Part shown: positions 55,940 to 64,000 of the stretch, piece by piece | Position numbering within the stretch: position 1 is the first letter of the stretch | Layout of the letters: each line of letters begins with the position of its first letter | Source: Tipula vernalis | Lineage: Eukaryota > Arthropoda > Insecta > Diptera > Tipulidae | DNA length: 64,000 nt | Reading direction: 5' to 3' | NCBI GenBank assembly: GCA_958295665.1 | Contig: OY282559.1 | Coordinates: 133,279,241-133,343,240, forward strand | Notes under the pieces: model-generated | What the model was told of the DNA's origin: nothing | Database searches by the model: none | The model's input: the letters and a program-made list of their open reading frames with translations, nothing else | Made by a program: the position numbers and the translations under genes

Positions 55940-58900
55940 AGAAGTCCAAATAAAGAGATCGCCAGATTATCCCTATTTCGAAAATTATTACTTCGACGGG
56001 CTCCAATTTGTGAAAAGAAATTCGCAACCGGAGAATTTAGATTTTCAGTTGCGAGAAATTTTCGTGAAAAATGGTGATTCACCAAAAGAATTAATTCGCT
56101 GTAGTGAGAGTTTCGCGATACGGGTTTCCCCGGCCCCCTGGTGACGTCAGTGTGATTATATTAAGTGTACTATGTAATAGTGAGGCAAAAGAACTGAACT
56201 TTGCAATCGGATATTTAAATTAAATGAATTGCTTATTCTTGAGGAGCCTAAACCACCCTCAAAAATCAAGAGATTATCTGTACAGCTGTACAGATTACTG
56301 AGGAGTTAAATCATTTCCCAAAGTTGTTGTTAAATATGAACTTGACGGTAACTTTGCAAAATTCGACCAAACTTACTATAAATGCCGTAACCAATTGAAA
56401 TAACAATTATTATCACAAGGCTTCATAACCAACTGACCTCAAAATCATACAAAAAAACATGTCCACAAAAATTTTGTCATAATAACCTTTTAGATTAATT
56501 CCCACCAAGCCGCAAGCAAGAAACTATCAAAACACATTACCCGCGCACAGCTCTAACTATACACGACAAAACACTTTACTTACTTATATTCAAAACAAAA
56601 CAAAAAAAAAGCAAACAAATGAAAGTTAACATTTCTGTTTTCTTCTCTTACTATCCCCAACATACATACAATTCATGGGAACTTACAATTATTATAGTTA
56701 TTTCTCTATTATTTAACGAATTGAACTTGAAAAACTTGATTTATATATTTTTTTTTTGTAAAGAACAACAAAATGACAACAACAACAACAACAACGACGA
56801 CGACGACTTAAAACGTCTGTTAATGAAATTGTCTGCATACGACCGTTCGTTTAATACGAATATGCATGATTTATTATGATCTGTAATGTTCTATTATCGA
56901 AATGATCATTTTGGCGGAGCACGATCGCGATTTTTTTTTTTTTTTTTTGCTGATCGACAGGAGAATGGCAAAATCTATTTTGTTTTTATTAACTAATACA
57001 CAAGTCAAAGAATCAAAGATGATCAATGCACTTATTATATATACTATTCACGATCGACTTTCACAGTTGTGTTTTTTTTTACAAATACCGCATGATTTAA
57101 GAAAAAATTAAAAGTGATGATGATCAATGATAATTGTGAGGGTACACACATACATGATTTGTGATCAAGTTTTTTTTTTTTGTTATATTCGACATAATAA
57201 ATTTTCTCTTCTTTTCTAGCGATCTATCTAATTATCGCGCAGCGCACACATAACAGAGTCAAGCGAAAGTTGTATCTGATAAAAAGTAGAAAAAAAAAAT
57301 CGCCAGACAAGAATTTCTACTTTTCGATCGCGGTTTGATCAATTGATTTGATCGTTGTTGTTGTGTTTTATTGTAGGTGTTTTGTTTTCATCATTTTTAA
57401 TTGGGTCAAGTTTAATGTGGTGTTGCGATTAGATTATATAGAGTTGGACGTGAGAGAATAAAAAAAAAAAAAAGGAAAAAATTGTTTACTTTGTGTATCG
57501 ACCAAATCCATTAGTGTGTCTCTCTAAAGACGTAAAACCATAATTAAATTTTATAAAATTTTCTCAAGAATCTACATCACAGTCCAAACTTCAAACCAAA
57601 TCATACATATGTATATAAATAAAACTGGATAATGGATAACTGTGGATATATGATTATTGTGTACACAAAGTGGTAGTTAAATGTTAACATTTTATAAGAA
57701 CATTAAATTACAGTTGTGTTACATAAAATATTAATGTTTCCATCTGCATGATGAAATGCTTAAAACTGTCAACATATACACATAGACAACATTTTTATTC
57801 GCGCGATCTTCATAAATCCAAAATTAGCAAGTCAAACGACAATAACACCATGGAAAAATGTAGAACACCAAAAAAAAACTTTCGATTTGTTTGTTCGCCG
57901 TGTGATCGCGCCGCCATGCTGTGCCGGTTTTTATCTTTTTGGTTTATATTACATGCAGCTAAATAATTAACGCTAAATTTTGTAAATTAATTTCTAATTT
58001 TATTGGACTAACATTTTTGTCGTTTAACGTCTACTATAATGTAGGCTGCAGCACCACAACATAAAATGTCAACAGAAATTTTTAGATGCGATTACGTTGC
58101 GATGAGAAAGTTTAATAACGCATTAAAGAATGTAAGATATATGATGTATCTTATATCAATTTATGCAGTTGTTGAATATGCATTTCTGGCTGGCAGTAAT
58201 CAGTGGTTTGGGTAACCAGGGTAACGTGACATTTTTTGATATTTTTAACAGGTAATCGAAAAGGAGATAAAATATGTTCTGGCGACGTTGACAGCAGGAT
58301 CTGTTTGCCAAAAATTTAAAAATTTCTCAGGAGTTAGACCACATACTTTCAGCGGAGCATATACGACTTATCAAATTTAACTGTTTAGTTCTCTCGAGAA
58401 ATTAGTTAAATTACAATTTTTACGGTACTCGGTCCTATAGTATGGTAAGAATGATTGCTTTCTAAAGTAATCTTTTACATTGCTAAATAAGGCTTTTGTT
58501 GACGTATAACCAGTGACCATTGCTGATTTAAATTTTCACGCATGAGATAACTCGAATTAATTATTTAGCAATTTGGGAAACAAATTCTTCAAGCAAATTC
58601 TCGGCCTACTGCACTTCAATTTCACAGCAAGTTATACTCATATAGTTATCGTAATTCACCAACCATTTCAATTTGACCTGCTAGAACTACCTCTGTGGCT
58701 ATATCGGCTATGTATCTATGAAAAATTCATATACTACTTACAAAATTGGCTACCAGGGATCACGATTTTAGGATTTAGTGCTATCATATATATTTTTTTA
58801 AATAAAGTATTATTTTGTACATTTTGTACTTTCGAATTTTAACAATGAGTTTCGATAAATGTATTTTCGATATTTTAAGGGATTTTCGAGTGTTGAATAA

Positions 58901-59690
58901 TAGAAATTGTCGGACATTTTATTATTTTTGAGATTATTGGAGATTTTCGATATTACTCGAGTTTAACTTGAATTAAGCACAGCCACTGAGTTACATGGAT
59001 CTTAATTGTCAGTATTTTTCAGCCACTTTTTAAGAATGCGTTCCAAAAAACCAACTCATCCAAAAACGTGAACTTGTTATTGGAACACTATTTTAAACAA
59101 ATTTAAAAAAATTTGGTTTTTAATCACCTGACCATAGTCACAAAAGAGAGCTTTTTTGTAATATTCTCGCTTGCATTCTCGCTGGCATGCATAATACAAA
59201 TTGCTTTTTTCTCCATTTAAACAGCGAATATAAGTGTTCGCGAAATCGAATTCTAAAGTTTCGTAAAATTCTGCAATATTAGTTTGATTCCAAATGCACC
59301 AAATAAAAATATTTAATCAAATACTGAAATTCTACGAATCATTCTATCCTTTAGCTTAGATTTGAACTAACACATCAGGCTCTAGTGTTTCCTAAAATCA
59401 GTCTTCTCAGTTTTTGTTACATTTAGTAATCTATACCAGAAATATTTGTAATCACATCAAAAATTTAAAAAAGTACTTTAAAGTCAAATTTAATACTTTG
59501 TTGCTGTAAATTTTAGTACTTTGCGATTTATGCTAGTTTCATTGCCGCGAGTAGACTTAATGAAAAGTGACCGAGCAAAATTCAATTTAATTTTTTGTAA
59601 TAAAATTTAGTAATTTTAGCGAACTGAAACTAAATCCATTAACTAAACGCTGAATGTTATTTAAGTAGTAAACAATAGATTGCAGTATAA
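55940..59690. other. AT-rich, no gene recognised
   Basis: No exon or element could be supported. Contains a (CAA)n(CGA)n microsatellite at 56773-56809, several poly(T) runs (56931-56948) and a GC-richer patch at 57895-57935 with no clear frame. Open frames such as 56619-56879 and 58573-58842 have no recognisable motif and typical chance composition. Confidence 0.45.
56773..56809. repeat. (ACA)n(ACG)n trinucleotide microsatellite
   Basis: ACAACAACAACAACAACAAC runs into GACGACGACGACGAC without interruption, then TTAAAAC. Short and simple. Confidence 0.9.
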
Positions 59691-59928
59691 AAATGATTTT
59701 TAATATGTTTCGAAGATTGTAAGAGAATTCTATCCAGTTTCGAACTGATGAGCTTATGATTATGAAAAAATCAATCTTCTCATCAGGCCGCGGCGACTGG
59801 ACTGATTATACCACAATTTACATTGTATATATACAGAATGTGCTGTGCGTTAAGTACTAGCGAATCGTACTAATAACGAAACTGGATTGAATTCTCTTAC
59901 AATCTTCGAAACATATTAAAAATCATTT
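59691..59928. repeat. 51-bp inverted repeat with 136-base loop (MITE or long hairpin)
   Basis: 59691-59741 (AAATGATTTTTAATATGTTT...) and 59878-59928 are reverse complements at 50 of 51 positions. The loop includes a small GC-rich patch (CAGGCCGCGGCGACTGG). There is no coding capacity. No clear target-site duplication was found, so it is either a MITE or a structured non-coding locus. Confidence 0.92.
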
Positions 59929-60399
59929 AATTAAATAAATAGAATTATGTCTATTAGTCGGTTTCGTTGAATTACTGTTCGTAAATACTAATATACTTCT
60001 CGTGTTAATCGAAACACAATTAAAATGGTCTAACCACCGGTAGCATACATGAATTAATTAACATTCAACAAAAAATTAATAAAAAAGTAAAAAAAAAATG
60101 GAAGTATAATTGTTATATGTAAAAGTTTAATATACAACCATCTTAAATGTCAAATTGAATAAACCATTATCGATTGTCATTTATAATTATGGCAATCGTA
60201 TTTACGTGACTGTCTTAACAGGGCACACTAAAAGTTAAATAAAATTATGTATTTCAAAAATTAAAGGTCTCACTGGACACAAGTGCTGAAGCTATAAGTA
60301 AATAAAATAAATACGTGGTTCGAATCTTAAAAAAATAAAATCACGGTATTTGTTCAACTGTTACATTACGTGAACGCCGATTGCCCTATCAACAGATCA

Positions 60400-60770
60400 A
60401 TTACACAACGCCGAGAGAAACAAAGAATGATCACAAAATGATCGACGTAATTGAAAATTCTACAGTTCAACGGCGATTTCAACATAATCTGAACGGCGCA
60501 AATCAATATTCGTAATACCACATTGCCGATTATAATTTTGGTGATATTGGAAATCCCTCTTATAATTTACATGTGGGATTTATACCTAAGGATATTTTTT
60601 TTTAACGGCTTGATCCAAATAATTATGCTCATCAATATCAGCATAACGATAATTACGTCCAACAGAGTCAAACGAACGGAAATTATGATGAACAGTATCA
60701 ACCTTTTCAAAATTATATTGACGGAATTGGAGCCAATTTCGTGAGGGTTTAGTAGCTTGAGAGTGTAGAT
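60400..60770 (+). pseudogene. Broken Asn/Gln/Tyr-rich reading frame, unknown origin
   Basis: Translating across two breaks gives VIENSTVQRRFQHNLNGANQ, then DYNFGDIGNPSYNLHVGFIP, then RLDPNNYAHQYQHNDNYVQQ and GNYDEQYQPFQNYIDGIGA. The continuity of biased composition over three segments suggests a former protein rich in Asn, Gln and Tyr: a gag or low-complexity host protein. No family is recognised. Codon-like bias over about 330 bases is the only support. Confidence 0.4.
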
Positions 60771-61206
60771 CTAGTCGTGATCCCCTGAATATTTATGCAA
60801 TTTAAGCTTTGTCGTCGCCAACCAAAATCGATCATAGAATATTCATACACATATTCGATGGGTAAAGTGAAAAATTCGGAGTTTACGTGACTCATTTCTC
60901 GTCTGTCTAAATCATTGACTATACATCAATATTTTTTGAATAAACCGTCTTTTGGATAGAATTAGGAAATATCAAATGAAGATGTATTTAAATAGAAAGA
61001 TATTCGCACGGACAACACAGGTCAAAAGAACAAATAGAGACGAATACAATTTTTTCTCTCGTTTCTAAACATACCATATACAAAACTGTTAGTTTGACGT
61101 TTAGTCATTCTCTTACAATAGCAGAAAGAACAAGTCGTATTGAGAGTCATGATGTTTATGGTGCCAATTTCCCTGGAAAATAATGATTTTTAAGTGACAA
61201 CAATTA

Positions 61207-61320
61207 TTTAAACAAGGTAGAGAGTCTTTAGCAGATGAAGAATGCCCTGGAAGGCCAAGTGATCTCAGACTAATGTTTGAATAAAATTAAAAGAAATTTT
61301 CACAATATTAAAGATATCCG
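61207..61320 (+). pseudogene. mariner transposase N-terminal fragment
   Basis: FKQGRESLADEECPGRPSDL matches the conserved segment of mariner transposases (pattern FK.GR.S..D....GRPS) that lies between the two helix-turn-helix motifs. A stop follows LRLMFE. No terminal inverted repeat or catalytic region was found nearby, so only a scrap remains. Confidence 0.75.
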
Positions 61321-61397
61321 AAACAACAAATAATATGATCGATAATATATGTATGTTAAAATAATGTCGAGTGTTGGTGGTTTGGCGTTTATTGGAA

Positions 61398-61418
61398 GGG
61401 GGGGGGGAGGGGGGGGGG
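61398..61418. repeat. G10-A-G10 homopurine run
   Basis: Ten G, one A and ten G in succession, an unusual tract in AT-rich DNA. It could form a G-quadruplex. Its exact length may be a sequencing or assembly artefact. Confidence 0.85.
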
Positions 61419-61804
61419 ACAAAAGTTGCGTAGATTCATCTACCAGCTGTTCTGGTCATGTATTCGGCAGCTGCGTGATGGGTACATTTGTGTAAGGGGA
61501 AACCTGTTCACAATTCGCAAGTGTACGTGCTGCCTCCTCGTGGCAGCCACTGGTTACTAAGGTAATTTGACACATTTTTGGCCATTTGGCACAGGCTTTG
61601 GTACGGCGCTAAAGGAGAAAACCTTGGAAAAAAACCTAATCTAAGGTGGAACAGCATATGCCGATAGATGAATGGCTGATAGGTTAATCAGTCCAAAATG
61701 TACGGACTCTGGATACCAGGCACCCTCCAGTTTTATTTAGCCTTCCTGTAGTAAAGCTGAGTGACCTACAAGTGATTTGCAATTCCCAGCAACTCGTAAG
61801 AGTA

Positions 61805-62105
61805 AAATCAAACGGAAAACGGGGCAGGGGTAGGAATATACGGGAGTGGGACAGCCCTCTCGAAGTCCTTGGGTTCCAATGCTACCGCCTTTCTAGCGGA
61901 ACTACATGCTGTAGTAAACATCTAGGTGGGAGAGCAATAAGCTCAGATAGTATGTATCACGTACCGGCTGACCGTATTATTAAGTTCATTAAGAACCTGA
62001 ATAATGACTGGATGGATAATTAAGCAGGGTTCAGCACAATAGATCTTTTAGGTCGCAGTGCGAGGTGGCTGATCGCCCACATGGCCGTCCAAGAATAATA
62101 ATAAT
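61805..62105 (+). mobile_element. Short deletion derivative of retrotransposon E (E3)
   Basis: 61805-61917 matches the start of the RNase H region of E1 (SKSLGSNATAFLAELHAVV-like). It then jumps to the 3' end of the same family (CATCTAGGTGGGAGAGCAATAAGCTC onward, as at 22064), ending in ATCGCCCACATGG and AATAATAATAAT. About 610 bases present in E1 are missing. The final frame (61772-62023) still reads SDSMYHVPADRIIKFIKNLN as in E1. It keeps the 3' end that the retrotransposition machinery would recognise. Confidence 0.8.
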
Positions 62106-64000
62106 GTCGAAGTGCTTTCGATAAGGAAAACATGTTAGTTTTTAAAGCACATAATTACAGTCAGTTAGTTATAAAAGATAACAATAGTGTTTCAATGAAG
62201 TTTTTAAGTAAACAAGAATCAGAAATTTCGGGTAATTTATTTAATAGTTGGTAAAGCGGTAATAACTGGCAAATTTAGTGATACAAAGTGATACTTTAGT
62301 GATAAAGTTGTTCTTAGTAAAATATGTCATGATGATTCAGATCATTTCAGCCTCGGTACAGAGTTTGGCGACAGAATGTATATTATTGTGGTGGCCACGA
62401 AAAATTGTCAAGAAACGACTCTCATACCTGCAGCCTATAGAAGAGGTTCCCATTTGTATTAAATATTATGCCATTTAAACAATTTGCGTACAGATATGAA
62501 CGTGCGTAAAACGAATTATCTTTGCTTACGCCGACAAAATAACCCTCGAATTAAAAAGAACGATAATTGCTAGTTAGTAGCAATAATTTGAAGTGGAGAT
62601 TTGACAAACAAATACAGTTGTACCAGCAAAAATCGTGACGAATGTTTTTTCCATCTCTTTTATCCTCCAGGTTTGGCACAGAATACTATAAATGGCATGT
62701 TTTTATTATTACATCGGAGAGATCAGAGAGATATAAAAAAGCCTTTTGAGTTTTTTTTATATTCTCCGGTTCGATCCGATAATTTACTTTTCATTTTTAT
62801 TATATTCGAACAATCACATGTTATTCTTGTAAATAGCATGTTAGTTTATTGTAAATAATTTTATTAACTGTTTCTTGTTTACTAACGTTCAGTTTTATTT
62901 CTTTGTATTAGTTGTGTGGAATTAATTAATTTTCTTCGCCATTGTGTGTTACAAAACAGTAGTTTAAATGGCTTATCATTATTGTTCTTATCAACCAATT
63001 TAAATGGCTTATCATGTTAAAATTTAAAAAAGGCCTTTTCATAATTATCTCTGATCTCTCTGGTTCCCCCAGAGAAATAAAAAACAGACCAAAGGGTGCG
63101 GTCAAGAAGCTTTTCTTGAAAAGGCTTTTTTCTTTCAAAATATTTATTTTTGGTAAAAGGCCAGAAAATTTTAATTCCATCTAAAAAGAAATATTCGAAC
63201 CACTTAAACAAAACGGGATTCATCCCGAAAAATAGTTTTAGAAGAACTATTATTTTATCCATAAATCGCTTTTTACAAAAAATGTATAGTGAGGAAACGC
63301 TGCTAAGAGAAACGTCATTTTCTAAGTGGCTTATTTCGAGTTCAGAGATATGTCTCTGCCTTATTTAGAAATCACGGAGATTAAGGGTCAAAATTAACCA
63401 CTGCGCCCCACATAATACTTACAAAATGAATCACGTATCATTAAAAAAGGCTTTTCGAAATGAAAATTTGATACTAACTTACGCTTACGTTCAAAAAACA
63501 TAATATTAACTGTATCGAACTGGAAGGAGACTGTGTTAAAACTGCCTGTGTTAAGACTATCTAAACTAATATCTAACGAAGTACATGATTCAGGGTGGGG
63601 CAATAAAACGGTGACGAGCGAACGTAAGATTAAACAGGTTTTTTACTTATAGACATAAGTTGGAGGTGGTGTGGGGTTGATGATTACATCGAAGGCGATA
63701 TCACCAGGCGGCAGTAAGGGAATCTTCAAATCCACATTAATGAACGCTAGAATTTATTAGGATTTTTGAATGTAGCGAGCTCAGATAATAAAAACAAAAA
63801 TTAAAATTTAATTCGTCGGTGATAAACCATTCCTCTGTCAGAAAGACATCCCGAATGATCGTGTATGAATAGCTATTTTCCGTAGAATTAAACGAATTAG
63901 TTTTTAAGGGATTAGGTAAATGGCGACATCACTTGCTGGGAAATACATTCTATATTGCGTTTTGGAATCGGCTATTCATCAGGGCCGTTCTAATATATTT
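62106..64000. other. AT-rich, no gene recognised
   Basis: No conserved coding motif on either strand. TTTAAATGGCTTATCAT occurs twice (about 62964 and 62999). Open frames at 62601-62858 and 62926-63262 have no family resemblance and overlap on both strands, as random frames do. Confidence 0.45.

Noticed and set aside
57748..57966. Open frame with Cys/Arg-rich end (RFVCSPCDRAAMLCRF)
   Set aside because: Single short frame in AT-rich DNA, no splice context or family resemblance.
60310..60330. GTGGTTCGAATC as a tRNA T-arm
   Set aside because: No acceptor stem, D-arm or anticodon arm could be built around it.
62601..63368. Overlapping frames on both strands
   Set aside because: They overlap each other antisense and show chance composition; no conserved motif.
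1..64000. CRISPR array, bacterial operon or prophage features
   Set aside because: Tandem repeats here lack unique spacers of regular length, and all protein motifs are eukaryotic; the sequence is insect-like.

Overview
The window looks like euchromatic but repeat-rich DNA of a fly (Diptera, probably a higher fly such as a tephritid; the species is not determinable here). The grounds are AT-rich DNA with fly-style GYATACATAT/GTATGTA motifs, R1- and LOA-type non-LTR retrotransposons, Tc1/mariner, Helitron and Ty3/gypsy remnants, and one spliced eukaryotic exon. There is no bacterial-style gene organisation. Nearly every open reading frame of any length is a broken piece of a transposable element. 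The only host coding sequence I can support is one minus-strand terminal exon with a polyglutamine tract (39409-39715), whose upstream exons are not visible. Much of 39.7-64 kb may therefore be a large intron or intergenic DNA.

Layout. 1-3.2 kb: LOA-like retrotransposon copy A1 (minus), then a 164-bp tandem repeat and a dead Tc1 element. 5.2-10.5 kb: a nested stack. An interspersed repeat carries a (GTCTGTCA)n microsatellite, an R1-clade retrotransposon (6166-9773, minus) sits in that microsatellite, and a MITE sits just beyond. 10.5-12.9 kb: no recognised feature. 12.9-15.9 kb: a ~168-bp tandem repeat split by LOA-like element B with a perfect 13-bp target-site duplication. 15.9-24.2 kb: retrotransposon E2, a foldback-like structure with long CTCAAC/GTTGAG arms, retrotransposon E1 (itself interrupted by a 1.1-kb insertion containing a 41-bp-arm hairpin), and LOA copy A3. 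24.2-27.7 kb: unassigned. 27.75-28.8 kb: a minisatellite that is a continuous run of heat-shock-element-like GAAnnTTC units. 29.3-30.85 kb: a degenerate Helitron N-terminal region fused to a LOA ORF1 fragment. 31.7-36 kb: LOA copy A2, the most complete of the family. 36.2-37.1 kb: a gypsy pol fragment, then another GTTGAG array.

39-64 kb: the polyQ exon with its 3'UTR; a 1.76-kb insertion bounded by perfect 46-bp terminal inverted repeats that contains a multiply frameshifted ABCB (P-glycoprotein-like) fragment; the ~0.8-1.2-kb tandem array into which it inserted; a ~292-bp tandem array; a gypsy element (minus) apparently split by a 108-bp satellite array; a 51-bp-arm hairpin; a mariner scrap; and a short deletion derivative of retrotransposon E.

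None of the mobile elements looks autonomous. What they offer is stratigraphy: several insertions have target-site duplications or empty sites elsewhere in the window, so order of insertion and target preference can be read directly. The most interesting candidates are the TIR element with a captured transporter fragment, the HSE-like minisatellite next to a Helitron, the microsatellite-resident R1 element, and the foldback arms.
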